A DNA stretch of 64,000 bases from Paenibacillus_AB hodogayensis (lineage in GTDB: Bacteria > Bacillota > Bacilli > Paenibacillales > NBRC-103111): NCBI RefSeq assembly GCF_039536325.1, contig NZ_BAAAYO010000021.1, positions 186,001 to 250,000 of the forward strand, in the 5' to 3' direction. Positions 8,681 through 17,389 of this stretch are shown here, in pieces. The translations under genes and the position numbers were made by a program. The notes below the pieces were generated by a model. The model did no database searches. It worked only from the letters and a program-made list of their open reading frames with translations, and was not told where the DNA came from. Each line of letters begins with the position of its first letter. Position 1 is the first letter of the stretch.

Positions 8681-10696
8681 ATGAGCGACGATTGGCAAAT
8701 CAACCGAAGGAAATTGCTTGCGGCAATCGGAACGACAGGAAGCGCAGCCTTGTTATTTCAAGCTCTTCATGGCGGCGGGAGCGGGTTCGGAAGTGTAGTT
8801 CAAGCGGTTTACGGGGGAGGAGGCGGTGCAGGTTTGGAAGCGCAAATCGGAGTAGACTCGATAGAAGCATTGCGTGAGGTCGACCGTACGAAAGTGACGA
8901 AAGCGTATTCATCCGGTTACTACATACCGGGGGATGGCGGCGGCGGGCTGTACGCTCTGGATACGGGGGACATGGCAAGTTCGGACAACGGCGGAACCGT
9001 GATCGTAGCCGCGGACGGAGGACGATGGAAATTGTGCGCGACCGGAATCGTTTCTGTCAAGCAATTCGGGGCAATCGGCAACGGAACCTCGGATGACGGA
9101 GCTTGCATCCAAGCCGCTGTCGACGCTCTGGTCGGAAAGCGATTGTTTTTTCCGAAAGGGGTATACATCGCGGCTGCGATTACGATCGCAAGCTCGATCG
9201 AATGGAGCGGGGAAGGCCCGGAATCGGTGATCAAGCAAAAGGAGCTGTCCAACCGGAATTTTATTCAAGTAGGTGGGGTAGGGACGCAAGTCTCCCTGTT
9301 CGATTTGACGATCGACCAGAACAACCAAAATCAAACGTACGGGCAAGGGAAGTTTGCGCTCAACTGTACGGCAGTCGGTCTGGGAATATCGCGTCCAGCC
9401 ATCCTGCATACGGAACGCGTCCACATGACGAATACTTGCGAAGGCGCGATTCGTTTTCTGGGCGACAGAACGGAAACGAACAGGGAAATGCTTCGCGTGG
9501 TTCGCTGCCGGTTTACGAACGGTTCGGAAAGCCGGTCGAGTCCGGCGTACAACACGTTCACCCTCTATATAGCCGATGCCGCCACGGCCGCGATCGAAGG
9601 CTGCCACTTTGAGCATACGCCCTCGGAATCGGGCGAAGGCATCCCGGCCATATCGGTTGCCGGAACGAACGTTTCGTCTGTCGAATACTCGAAGCTCTCC
9701 ATTACCGATAATTATTTCAGCGGATATGGCCGGTTTACGAACGGCAGCGGTATTGGCGTTATCGATTTGTATATTTGGTCCCGCAATGTCGTCGTGACCG
9801 GCAACCGGCTGGAAAACAGTCACGTAGCTCCGATTCGGGGCAAGGTGAACGCCGATAATTTGATCGTCTCCGGCAATGTGATCCATGGCGTGACCCAGCA
9901 TATTCCGTCAAGCGCTTCCGGCATCAGTCTGGTGCCTGCGACGGTCGGACCGGTCGCGGGGCGTTATGTGATTACGGACAACATTGTCAAAGGCAGCGGA
10001 TTTAGAGGCATCGAGATTACAGGGACGGCGGACAACAAGCCCGATTTGGTGGAAGTGTCGGGCAATATGATCGACTCCGCGGCGGACATCGGTATTTATG
10101 TGGGGAATGTCAAGCATTTCACGATCGCGAACAATATGATCTCCGATACGGGCGGCAGCGGCATTACTTACACACTGTGCGAAGGGAACGGCATTATCGC
10201 CGACAATTTGATCAAATCTGCCGGAAGCACGGGGATCGGGTACGTAGGCGTGCAAAAGAACTTGTGCTTGTCCATTACGGGGAATATGCTCGACTCGCCC
10301 TCCAGTCAAGGAATCGCCGCCGAAAATATCGGCGAGCTGCTTCTGCATGGCAATATCGTGAAAAACGTGGTGAGCGTAAACGGCACCCAGAGAGCTTTCC
10401 GCATCGGGGGAACGTCCGCAGTGGATATCGCCAGCATCAAAAACAATGTCGTGAGCGGAGCGGTCGCAAGCGGACCCGTAACGTACACAGGTGCGGGCGT
10501 TACGGCGCTTCAAGAAGACGGGAACAGTTGGAACGGCGCCGTGACGCATCGCTCTGCCGCGCCGACGACGGGGGCGTATGCGCGAGGGGATATCGTGTAC
10601 AATACGACGCCAATTCCGGGAGGCGGCATCGGTTGGGTTTGTACGTCGGCGGGCTCGCCGGGAGCATGGAAAGCATTCGGAACGATAGAAGCATGA
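8681..10696 (+). CDS. Tat-exported right-handed beta-helix protein (pectate lyase-like)
   Basis: This 671-residue exported protein is probably a polysaccharide lyase or hydrolase. The N-terminus has a twin-arginine type signal: NRRKLL at residues 8-13, then a hydrophobic run of about 17 residues. Residues 125-165 (SVKQFGAIGNGTSDDG, then LFFPKGVY) are the classic entry cap of the Pectate_lyase_3 / GH28-related fold. Residues 170-600 are parallel beta-helix coils with repeated G-N-x-I/V-x-x-S/G steps. The last 45 residues (YARGDIVYN...GWVCTSAG) look like the small C-terminal domain seen on phage tail-fibre and surface glycanases. The start follows GACGGAGGG. It heads an operon with a 2-hydroxyacid dehydrogenase and a sugar-binding lipoprotein. 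No catalytic residue can be named with confidence, so the substrate is unknown. Confidence 0.78.
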   Translation: MSDDWQINRRKLLAAIGTTGSAALLFQALHGGGSGFGSVVQAVYGGGGGAGLEAQIGVDSIEALREVDRTKVTKAYSSGYYIPGDGGGGLYALDTGDMASSDNGGTVIVAADGGRWKLCATGIVSVKQFGAIGNGTSDDGACIQAAVDALVGKRLFFPKGVYIAAAITIASSIEWSGEGPESVIKQKELSNRNFIQVGGVGTQVSLFDLTIDQNNQNQTYGQGKFALNCTAVGLGISRPAILHTERVHMTNTCEGAIRFLGDRTETNREMLRVVRCRFTNGSESRSSPAYNTFTLYIADAATAAIEGCHFEHTPSESGEGIPAISVAGTNVSSVEYSKLSITDNYFSGYGRFTNGSGIGVIDLYIWSRNVVVTGNRLENSHVAPIRGKVNADNLIVSGNVIHGVTQHIPSSASGISLVPATVGPVAGRYVITDNIVKGSGFRGIEITGTADNKPDLVEVSGNMIDSAADIGIYVGNVKHFTIANNMISDTGGSGITYTLCEGNGIIADNLIKSAGSTGIGYVGVQKNLCLSITGNMLDSPSSQGIAAENIGELLLHGNIVKNVVSVNGTQRAFRIGGTSAVDIASIKNNVVSGAVASGPVTYTGAGVTALQEDGNSWNGAVTHRSAAPTTGAYARGDIVYNTTPIPGGGIGWVCTSAGSPGAWKAFGTIEA

Positions 10697-10741
10697 CCAA
10701 GCTATTTCATTCGTACAGGAAAACGATTCGGGGGAGAAACC

Positions 10742-11737
10742 GTGGAGAGAAAAATAGCTTTATTGATGGATCAGGAAAATTTGGATTCACTTTTTGACGC
10801 AGCTCACAGAAAACGGCTAACCCGTCTCGGAAACGTCGTAACGGTAACGAAACCGGGAGCGCTTACACCGGAACGGAGCGCGGCTCTTATCGAGGGTGCC
10901 GACATCGCCGTTACTTCATGGGGCTGTCCGCCGCTGGACCAAGCGATTTTGGAGCAGGCTCCCGGATTGCGGCTCATTATGCATGCGGCGGGAACGGTGA
11001 AGCGGATCGTGACGCCAGAGGTGGTCAACCGGGGAATACGAGTCAGCAGCGCGAATACTGCTTTGGGCCAAAGGGTCGCCGAAACCGCGCTTGGGCTGAC
11101 GATCGTATCGCTGAAAAACATTTGGCAGCTTGCGCGAGATACCCGCGAAGGCGAATGGGGGCGCAACCGGCCGAAGGTAAAGGAATTGTACGGCATTACG
11201 GTCGGCGTCATCGGCGCGGGCCAATCGGGCGGATACTACATCGAGCTCATGCGCCGCTTCCAGGTTCGCCTTCTTGTTTGCGATCCGGCGCTGACCGAAG
11301 AACAGATTCGGGAGATGGGGGCGGTCAAGACGGACCTGGAGCAGTTGATGCGGGAGTCGGACGTCGTATCCGTCCATGCACCGGCGATTCCGGCCACAGA
11401 CAAAATGATCAACGGCCCGCTTCTGCAGCAGATGAAGGACGACGCGATCCTGATCAACACGGCCCGCGGGTCGCTCATTGACGAAGAGGCTCTGGTCGCG
11501 GAGCTGGGCAAAGGACGGCTCTGGGCTTGTCTGGATGTGACGAATCCGGAGCCCCCAGCCCCCGACCATCCGTTCCGCACATTGCCCAATGTTACCTTGA
11601 TTCCGCATATCGCCGGCGTGGTGACGAACGGCCTGCGCAGCTTGGGGGAGTTTACGGTCACCGAATTGGAAGCGTTCTCCGAAGGCCGCCCGCTCAACGG
11701 GACGGTACAGCTCGCTCGATTGGACACGTTGGCCTGA
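10742..11737 (+). CDS. D-isomer-specific 2-hydroxyacid dehydrogenase
   Basis: This cytoplasmic NAD(P)H-dependent enzyme of 331 residues interconverts 2-hydroxy and 2-keto acids and belongs to the phosphoglycerate dehydrogenase/hydroxypyruvate reductase family. The GTG start at 10742 follows GGGGGAGAAACC. The Rossmann fingerprint is GVIGAGQSGGYY (about residues 158-169). Catalytic residues of the family are in place: Arg in NTARGSLIDE, Glu in TNPEPP and His in PHIAG. The gene lies 45 bases after the beta-helix gene and 34 bases before the binding-protein gene. This suggests reduction or oxidation of a sugar acid, for example one derived from a uronate-containing glycan, but the substrate is inferred only from context. 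Confidence 0.9.
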   Translation: MERKIALLMDQENLDSLFDAAHRKRLTRLGNVVTVTKPGALTPERSAALIEGADIAVTSWGCPPLDQAILEQAPGLRLIMHAAGTVKRIVTPEVVNRGIRVSSANTALGQRVAETALGLTIVSLKNIWQLARDTREGEWGRNRPKVKELYGITVGVIGAGQSGGYYIELMRRFQVRLLVCDPALTEEQIREMGAVKTDLEQLMRESDVVSVHAPAIPATDKMINGPLLQQMKDDAILINTARGSLIDEEALVAELGKGRLWACLDVTNPEPPAPDHPFRTLPNVTLIPHIAGVVTNGLRSLGEFTVTELEAFSEGRPLNGTVQLARLDTLA

Positions 11738-11771
11738 GGCTATTTCAATATCGAACATGGGAGGGTCCCCA

Positions 11772-13097
11772 ATGAAAAAAAGAAGCCTATTCGCGATTGT
11801 CCCGGCTTGTCTTCTCGGGCTTGCGATTACGGCGTGCGGCGGAAACGAAACGGCCGTCTCCATAGAGAAAGCGGAAACGAAGCCCGCCGAACCGAAGAAA
11901 GAGCCGTTTACGCTGACGATTTTTACAGAAGGGGTCAAGCCGGAAGAGTTTGACGCCAGATTCAGGGGGCGGCTGGAGAAGAAATTTCCCCATATAACGT
12001 TTCAATACCAAATGTCGGGTACGGGAGCTACGATCAACGATTTGGTGGCACAGAAGAAAATACCGGATATTATGCGGATCGACGTTCCCGGCATGAAGGC
12101 CAAATATTTGGATTTGGGGCTTGCTTATGGTTTGGATTCGCTCGTGAAAACAAGCAAGTACGATTTGAAGCGATTCGAACCCGTGTTCATTCAGGAGATG
12201 GTGAACGCGGGTCGTACGGGCGAGCTTTACGGACTACCGGTCCCCCCATATTTTCCGCTGGTGCTGTATTACAACAAAACGTTGTTCGATCAGTTCGGGG
12301 TGCCCTATCCGAAAGACGGCATGAGCTGGGACGACATCTACGAGCTGGCGAAAAAAATGACCCGCACCGAAGGCGGCGTGGTATACCGGGGGTTCAGCGC
12401 CAGCGTCACGGCAATGCTCCGCGACAACCCGTATTCGCTGCCCATCCTCGATCCGGCGAGCGATCAACTGGCCGATCCGGAGAAATGGAGGACGCTCTTT
12501 CAAAATTTGAAACGGTTCTATGATATTCCGAACAATACGATGGAGAAAAACGCTAACGAAGAAATCAACGCCTTCGGCAAAGGGAAAGTGGCGATGATGG
12601 GCAACCAGCACAATATTTATTTGACAATTCCTCCGGAAATCGACTGGGATATCGTTTCTTATCCGATGCTGGAGGGCGCCCCCAAGCTGATGGGGCAGCG
12701 CGGTCCCGCATACTGGGCCATCACGCAGCAGAGCGAGCATAAGGAAGAAGCGTTCCAAGTCATTTCCGAGATGCTGGCCGACGAAGTTCAGCTGGCCGAT
12801 TCGAAGAACGGAATTCCGACGACGCTGGTCGACCCCGAGATCAAGAAAGCGCTCGGTCAAACGCATCCGTTGTACAGCCAGAAAAACATGAAGACGGTCC
12901 ATACTTACCCGCCGACCGCTCCCACTCCTAAGCGGAAGGCTGAATTGACCGACGTTTTGGGCAGGACGCAGGAAGCGATCATTTTCGAGGCGTTCCAGAA
13001 GCTGACGAACAATGAAGCGGATCTCAATACGGCGCTGCGGCAGGCGGACGAACGGTTGAAGCAGGAAATCGCTCTGGAGAAAAGCAAAGGCAAGTAA
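11772..13097 (+). CDS. Extracellular sugar-binding lipoprotein (SBP family 1), orphan
   Basis: This is a solute-binding protein for an ABC sugar importer, 441 residues, anchored outside the membrane. The signal MKKRSLFAIV...AITAC gives a lipid-modified Cys22, and the start codon at 11772 follows GGAGGG. Two alpha/beta lobes carry typical family motifs: IPDIMRIDVPG, LYGLPVPPYFPLVLYYNK, YPKDGMSWDDIYELAKKMTR and a late AFGKGKVAMMGNQ. No permease or ATPase gene accompanies it, so it must use permeases encoded elsewhere or act in sensing. It resembles the second orphan binding protein at 61216-62520 (shared YPKDGM[ST]W and TRT[ED]GGV.Y.G). The GntR-SBP fusion gene follows after 152 bases and carries a related domain. 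Confidence 0.88.
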   Translation: MKKRSLFAIVPACLLGLAITACGGNETAVSIEKAETKPAEPKKEPFTLTIFTEGVKPEEFDARFRGRLEKKFPHITFQYQMSGTGATINDLVAQKKIPDIMRIDVPGMKAKYLDLGLAYGLDSLVKTSKYDLKRFEPVFIQEMVNAGRTGELYGLPVPPYFPLVLYYNKTLFDQFGVPYPKDGMSWDDIYELAKKMTRTEGGVVYRGFSASVTAMLRDNPYSLPILDPASDQLADPEKWRTLFQNLKRFYDIPNNTMEKNANEEINAFGKGKVAMMGNQHNIYLTIPPEIDWDIVSYPMLEGAPKLMGQRGPAYWAITQQSEHKEEAFQVISEMLADEVQLADSKNGIPTTLVDPEIKKALGQTHPLYSQKNMKTVHTYPPTAPTPKRKAELTDVLGRTQEAIIFEAFQKLTNNEADLNTALRQADERLKQEIALEKSKGK

Positions 13098-13184
13098 AGC
13101 GGACTTGCACCGGACGATGCGCCAAAGACCGTGACGGAGCTGAAGGGATAGAGGCCGGACTTGGCCTGCGCGCAGATGCTTCTC

Positions 13185-13213
13185 TTGTCATAGCGGCGCT
13201 CATCGTGTATTTT
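13185..13213 (+). promoter_or_regulatory. Promoter candidate for the GntR-SBP gene
   Basis: TTGTCA (13185-13190) and TATTTT (13208-13213) are spaced by 17 bases, 37 bases before the ATG at 13250. The first box is good and the second moderate. Confidence 0.4.
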
Positions 13214-13249
13214 GATTGTATCGAATTCATACGAAGTGGGGGAGGTTGG

Positions 13250-14644
13250 ATGGAGGAGCAGTCAGGCCGGAAACATTTCCGCGAACGGATGGAGAACATG
13301 GTTCGTACGATTCGGGAGGAAATCGCGACCGGGAAGCTGAAAGACGGACAGTTTCTGCCTTCGGAGAAGGCGTACGCCAAGGCGTACAAGCTGAGCAACA
13401 AATCGGTGCGCCAGGGGCTCGATATCCTTGTCTCCGAACGACTGGTGGAGAAAATTCCGCGAGTCGGCAACAAGGTCGTCCGCAGAGCGGCCAATGTCCA
13501 ATCTACGTTAAAGTTCGGCTATTATCCGTCACTGCTCGGGCAAGCCGCTCTCGAAACGTTGATCGAGCAATTCCATAATCGTCATCCGGACATACAAGTC
13601 CAGCTTGTTCCGCTGCCTTCCTCCCATACGTCACAAGCTTTGAAGCCGTTATTGGCCGACGGCGGCATCGACCTGCTTACAATGAGCGCCTCCGGCTTCG
13701 CCGACTTTGCGGAGAATGGCGATATGGAGGAGTTCGAGACGCTGGAGCCGGTGCCTCACATTTATCGTTTTTTGACGGAGGCGATGAGCCATAATGGGCG
13801 GCTGAAAATGCAGCCGTTCATTTTCTCGCCGTTGATCCTATGCTACAACCGCAGTCATTTCCGGAAAAAGGACGTGCCGGAGCCGGATAGCAGCTGGCGC
13901 TGGGATGATTTGTTCGAATATGCCGCCATGCTGAGCGAGGAGAAGGAGAGGGTCGGTTTTTATTTTCACTTCCCGTCGTACAATCGTTGGCCGGTGTTTT
14001 TGCTGCAAAGCGGCATGACGTTCCGGCGGGACGAGGAAGGAAGCATGAAGCTGACGGGTACTTCGCTCTTGGACGGCTTGCGGCTGTGTCAGCGATTGAT
14101 GGCCAGCCAGAACCATTTCCCGCTGCTATTGTCAGAAAAGGAGGCGGACGCGGAGAAGCTGTTTTTCGCTGGAAAAGTGTCGATGATTATGACCACCTAC
14201 TTCAGCCTCGATGCTTACCGGCATCATCCGGCGGTGAAATATGATATCGCCCCGCTGCCTTACGGCAACGAAAATCGGACTTTGCTTCTCTCCATCGGTC
14301 TGGCTGTCAGCCGCAGATCCGAACGAAAGGATAGCGCGAGGCTGCTGCTGGATTTCCTTGTCTGCTACCGCTCGCAGCTGACGATCCGGCAAAACACGCT
14401 CAGCATCCCCAGTCTGAAACCGGCCGCGGAATGGTCGGGTGCAGAGAGCATGTATCGGCCTTCGCGGTTTCATCTGTATCGCGAGATCATCCCTACCTTT
14501 GCCCTGCATAGCTCCCTAAAGCTGAGCATAGACGAGCTGCAGATGTTCCAGAGCGAAGCGAGGCTGTACTGGTCAGGATTGGAAGCGGAGGAAGTGCTCC
14601 TGGAGCGGCTGGAACGTGTGCTGTCGCGGACGGTGAGCGTCTGA
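13250..14644 (+). CDS. GntR regulator fused to a solute-binding-protein domain
   Basis: This cytoplasmic transcription factor of 464 residues has an unusual architecture. Residues 15-78 are a GntR winged helix (MVRTIREEIATGKLKDGQF, LPSEKAYAKAY, SVRQGLDILVSERLVEKI). From about residue 85 to the end the chain has the layout of a family 1 extracellular sugar-binding protein: LKFGYYPSLLGQAALETLIE, FHNRHPDIQVQLVPLPSS, PLILCYNRSHFRKKDVPEP, W.WDDLFEYAAML, LFFAGKVSMIMTTYFSL and KYDIAPLPYG. There is no signal peptide or lipobox, so the binding domain should sit inside the cell as the ligand sensor. The ATG at 13250 follows GGGGGAGG. It lies next to a real binding-protein gene and probably controls that operon or the GH4 gene. 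GntR proteins usually carry FadR-, UTRA- or aminotransferase-type effector domains instead. Confidence 0.88.
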   Translation: MEEQSGRKHFRERMENMVRTIREEIATGKLKDGQFLPSEKAYAKAYKLSNKSVRQGLDILVSERLVEKIPRVGNKVVRRAANVQSTLKFGYYPSLLGQAALETLIEQFHNRHPDIQVQLVPLPSSHTSQALKPLLADGGIDLLTMSASGFADFAENGDMEEFETLEPVPHIYRFLTEAMSHNGRLKMQPFIFSPLILCYNRSHFRKKDVPEPDSSWRWDDLFEYAAMLSEEKERVGFYFHFPSYNRWPVFLLQSGMTFRRDEEGSMKLTGTSLLDGLRLCQRLMASQNHFPLLLSEKEADAEKLFFAGKVSMIMTTYFSLDAYRHHPAVKYDIAPLPYGNENRTLLLSIGLAVSRRSERKDSARLLLDFLVCYRSQLTIRQNTLSIPSLKPAAEWSGAESMYRPSRFHLYREIIPTFALHSSLKLSIDELQMFQSEARLYWSGLEAEEVLLERLERVLSRTVSV

Positions 14645-14728
14645 GCGACGGCCGGGGCTTGGGCTGGATTTCGCGGTAGAGAAGGCGCTCGCGAGACACA
14701 TCCAATCGGCTAAACGCCACGCGAAGAA

Positions 14729-14762
14729 GCAAGCCGCTGCTCCATTGGGAACAGCGGCTTGC
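14729..14762 (-). terminator. Terminator of the GH4 gene
   Basis: An 11-bp perfect stem (GCAAGCCGCTG with CAGCGGCTTGC) is followed on the minus strand by TTCTT. It lies between the convergent ends of the GntR-SBP gene and the GH4 gene and could serve both. Confidence 0.6.
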
Positions 14763-14852
14763 GGTGCCGCAGTATACGGCGGTGGAGATTCCGCTGGCGA
14801 TGCGACGCATCGCGCCCCCCTGCCGCCGGTTGTCCCGCGGCGAGTACGGACT

Positions 14853-16241
14853 TTAAAACCAGTGCGCCGGAAGGACGTCGCGCTCCAACTCCAGCAGTTC
14901 GGCAATGATCCGGTCGGCATCTCCGATCGAATGGACCAGCGGGTCGGTCAGCATGGCGCGTCTCAGCTTCTCGCGGCTGCCTTCCACAACAGCTTCCACG
15001 GTCAATTCGTGCGTGTCCAGGACGAGCTCCTGCATCCCCCTCAGCCCGCGCGGCATGTCGCCAACGGGCAGCGGCCGAATCCCCTCGGTCGTCACCTCGC
15101 ACAAAAGTTCCAGAAACGCATCGTCGTTCATATTGGAGACGGCTCCGTCGTTGCGTGTGTTCACATAAAACGTCTTGCCCAAGCCCGCGACCATGCTCTC
15201 GATAATGTCGGTTGCATGATCCGGTCCGAAGGCGGCTTTGTACGACTCGATGGGAAGGCGGCCGCTGATGTAATCGTCGACCTGCTTCCACATCGCATCA
15301 TGCCGGAGGTAGCGGTCCTCCGTTTCCCAGATGGAGAGCGGGGGGATGGCCTCCTGCGTTTTGCCGAGCCCTTGCCAGAAGCGGACGTATTCCTTCGTAT
15401 GCGCGGTGCAAGTGGGTACATAACCGAAAATGCCGTACAGGATGTAGCTCATCGCGTCGTTGTGTTTCGCTTTCGCGCCAACGTCTCCGCCGACCGTCTC
15501 GGTTTCCGCGGAACGGCGCAGCGACTCCGCGATCTTCGGCATGACGTCCTCGCCGTCGAATGCGGCTTTCAGCATCCAGGTGAAATGGTTGACGCCGGTG
15601 ATCCGCAGGTCGAATTGCCGGTCGATGGCTGCGTTATATTCGTTCGCATGGTGAATAATCCCCGCCCGCTGGGCGTAATTGATCTTCTTCCAGGGCATAT
15701 GATGGCCGTCGCACAGCGCGAAGCTTTTCAGCTTCGGCGCGTACCGGCTGAGCGCGATTCCGTGGACGGCGGACGGATTGATATAATTGATGACCCATGC
15801 ATCGGGACAGAGCGCTTCGATGTCGCGAGCGCACTCCATGATGACCGGCAGTTCCCGCATCGCCCGGAAGATGCCGCCGGGACCGATCGTATCCCCCGAG
15901 CACATCCGGATGCCGTACTTCTCCGAAACCGCGCAATCGATCCCTCTGTAGCGGACCGTATCTTCCGCGAAGCTCAGTACGACGTAATCCGCGCCTGGCA
16001 GCGCGTCCCGCCGATCGGTGGAGCCTTCGACCCGCAAAGATACGCCGGCCGCCGCCGCAACCATGCGGGCGAGCGTCACCATTTGCTCCAGCCGGACCGG
16101 ATTCGTATCCACGAGAGAGAGCGTGCCTTGATTCAAATGCTCGGAATGCACCATTTGCCAGATCGATTGCCGTCCGAAAAACAGGCTGCCCGCTCCGATG
16201 ACGACGACCTTCGGTTTTTGTACTGCGTCGTTGTTGCCCAT
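14853..16241 (-). CDS. Glycoside hydrolase family 4 enzyme (alpha-glycosidase type)
   Basis: GH4 enzymes are cytoplasmic glycosidases that cleave by an NAD+-assisted redox elimination mechanism using Mn2+. The 462-residue product has the N-terminal Rossmann motif KVVVIGAGSLFFGRQ, the Asp after the second strand (SLVDTNP), the family INYINPSAV stretch, the metal-binding Cys in ALCDGHHMP and the metal-binding His in GVNHFTW. The length is typical. The four residues starting at the metal Cys, which sort GH4 specificities, read CDGH here; this does not match the phospho-alpha-glucosidase (CDMP) or alpha-galactosidase (CHSV) signatures I recall, so the substrate is open. GGAGGAG precedes the ATG. 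It is divergent from an AraC regulator, which probably controls it. Confidence 0.9.
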   Translation of the reverse strand: MGNNDAVQKPKVVVIGAGSLFFGRQSIWQMVHSEHLNQGTLSLVDTNPVRLEQMVTLARMVAAAAGVSLRVEGSTDRRDALPGADYVVLSFAEDTVRYRGIDCAVSEKYGIRMCSGDTIGPGGIFRAMRELPVIMECARDIEALCPDAWVINYINPSAVHGIALSRYAPKLKSFALCDGHHMPWKKINYAQRAGIIHHANEYNAAIDRQFDLRITGVNHFTWMLKAAFDGEDVMPKIAESLRRSAETETVGGDVGAKAKHNDAMSYILYGIFGYVPTCTAHTKEYVRFWQGLGKTQEAIPPLSIWETEDRYLRHDAMWKQVDDYISGRLPIESYKAAFGPDHATDIIESMVAGLGKTFYVNTRNDGAVSNMNDDAFLELLCEVTTEGIRPLPVGDMPRGLRGMQELVLDTHELTVEAVVEGSREKLRRAMLTDPLVHSIGDADRIIAELLELERDVLPAHWF

Positions 16242-16273
16242 ACAACCATCTCCTCCATATGCGTTATGCTTTT

Positions 16274-16279
16274 ATTATA
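16274..16279 (-). promoter_or_regulatory. -10 box of the GH4 promoter
   Basis: TATAAT on the minus strand lies 33 bases upstream of the GH4 start. No convincing -35 is present, as expected for a promoter that needs an activator such as the divergent AraC protein. Confidence 0.45.
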
Positions 16280-16361
16280 TAAGGAGGGCATGCCGTTAAC
16301 ATGCAGGATAGTTCCGGTTCCATGTCAAATAGTACGAATTACGGACGCGGTACCGTTTATG

Positions 16362-16370
16362 TGCTATCAT
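16362..16370 (+). promoter_or_regulatory. Extended -10 promoter of the AraC gene
   Basis: TGCTATCAT is an extended -10 box, 43 bases before the ATG of the AraC-type gene. It shares the 171-base divergent intergenic region with the GH4 promoter. Confidence 0.45.
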
Positions 16371-16412
16371 GCATAGCGAAAGCCATGCCGCATAGTAAGG
16401 AGGCAGGCGCAT

Positions 16413-17246
16413 ATGGACCCCGCGCAATTGTTCAACGATCTGTCCGAGCACATCACGCTCAGAATCAGCTCGTACAACTCTATTCTGCAGCCGGCGGGCT
16501 GGATCGAGAGCAAATCCCACTATAATTACGACCTGTGGCTCATCCAGGAGGGACGGATCGAGATCAGCGCCGGAAGCGAGCGGCAAGTCGCCGCCGCCGG
16601 GGATCTCGTGTTTTTTTATCCGAAGGTGCCGTATACGGCGACGAACGGCGAGGAGGCTTGCCGGTTCGTGTACCTGCACTTTGAACTGGGCTTGGGGGCG
16701 AGGCAGCAAATTCTCGACGCGTTTCCGCTCTGCGGCGTCATTCCAGGCGCACTCGTCCGGGAGGAGGCGGAGCGGCTGCAGGAGGTTGCCGTCCACGACG
16801 AGCGTCGGGAAAGGCTGACGGGCATTCGCTTAAAAGGGTGTCTGATGATTTTGCTGGCGCGTATTCTGGAGAGCTACCGTTCGAACGACTACCGCGGGCG
16901 GTTTATGAACGAGCTTGCCCGTCCCGACAGCGCCCGCAATCTGGTGAACCTGCAGGACGTATTCGCCTATATCCAGACGCACCTGGAGCGCCCGATCCGC
17001 ATAGCGGAGCTGGCCGGGACGGCGGGGATGTCCGAGAAATATTTCATCCGCTACTTCAAGCTGGCTCTGGGCGTAACGCCAGGTCAATACATCACCCAGC
17101 TGCGAATGAACCGCGCGCGGGACCTGCTCGCCCAAAACCGCTACTCGATCCAGCAGATTGCCGCCATGCTGGGCTACCCGGACCCGTACACGTTCTCGAA
17201 AGCGTTCAAAAAACATTACAAGGTCGCGCCATCCCAATTTCTCTAG
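16413..17246 (+). CDS. AraC-family regulator with cupin sensor domain
   Basis: This 277-residue transcription factor has an N-terminal cupin-like sugar-sensing domain (residues 10-110; YDLWLIQEGRIEIS, GDLVFFYPKVPY) and a C-terminal pair of AraC helix-turn-helix motifs (180-277; RIAELAGTAGMSEKYFIRYF and IQQIAAMLGYPDPYTFSKAF, ending KHYKVAPSQFL). AAGGAGG precedes the ATG by nine bases. The gene is divergent from the GH4 glycosidase gene, and such pairs usually form a local circuit in which sugar binding lets the AraC protein activate the glycosidase promoter. The gene ends 13 bases before a 105-bp palindromic element. Confidence 0.92.
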   Translation: MDPAQLFNDLSEHITLRISSYNSILQPAGWIESKSHYNYDLWLIQEGRIEISAGSERQVAAAGDLVFFYPKVPYTATNGEEACRFVYLHFELGLGARQQILDAFPLCGVIPGALVREEAERLQEVAVHDERRERLTGIRLKGCLMILLARILESYRSNDYRGRFMNELARPDSARNLVNLQDVFAYIQTHLERPIRIAELAGTAGMSEKYFIRYFKLALGVTPGQYITQLRMNRARDLLAQNRYSIQQIAAMLGYPDPYTFSKAFKKHYKVAPSQFL

Positions 17247-17259
17247 GAGTGAAACCCCT

Positions 17260-17364
17260 AGTACAAAGTCAGAGCTATTCCTGTGTATTCGGGAAGACTC
17301 GATCCCTTGCGGTGCAAGGGATGCGTCCATTCCACGAATACGGTTTAAGGTCTGACTTTGTACT
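17260..17364. repeat. 105-bp nested palindrome (MITE-like or structured element)
   Basis: The outer 14-bp arms AGTACAAAGTCAGA (17260-17273) and TCTGACTTTGTACT (17351-17364) are perfect inverse copies. Inside them are a 7-bp pair, GTATTCG (17284-17290) with CGAATAC (17335-17341), and an inner 9-bp pair, ATCCCTTGC (17302-17310) with GCAAGGGAT (17314-17322). The whole unit fills the space between the convergent AraC and aadK genes. It could be a non-autonomous transposon-like repeat or a bidirectional terminator. No T-run flanks it, which argues against a simple terminator. Confidence 0.6.
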
Positions 17365-17389
17365 GGTGACGGGCGATCCTTTACTCGGT

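Noticed and set aside
14745..16376. 543-codon open frame on the plus strand
   Set aside because: It is the antisense shadow of the GH4 gene; its product is Arg/His-rich without family motifs, while the minus-strand product has all GH4 landmarks.
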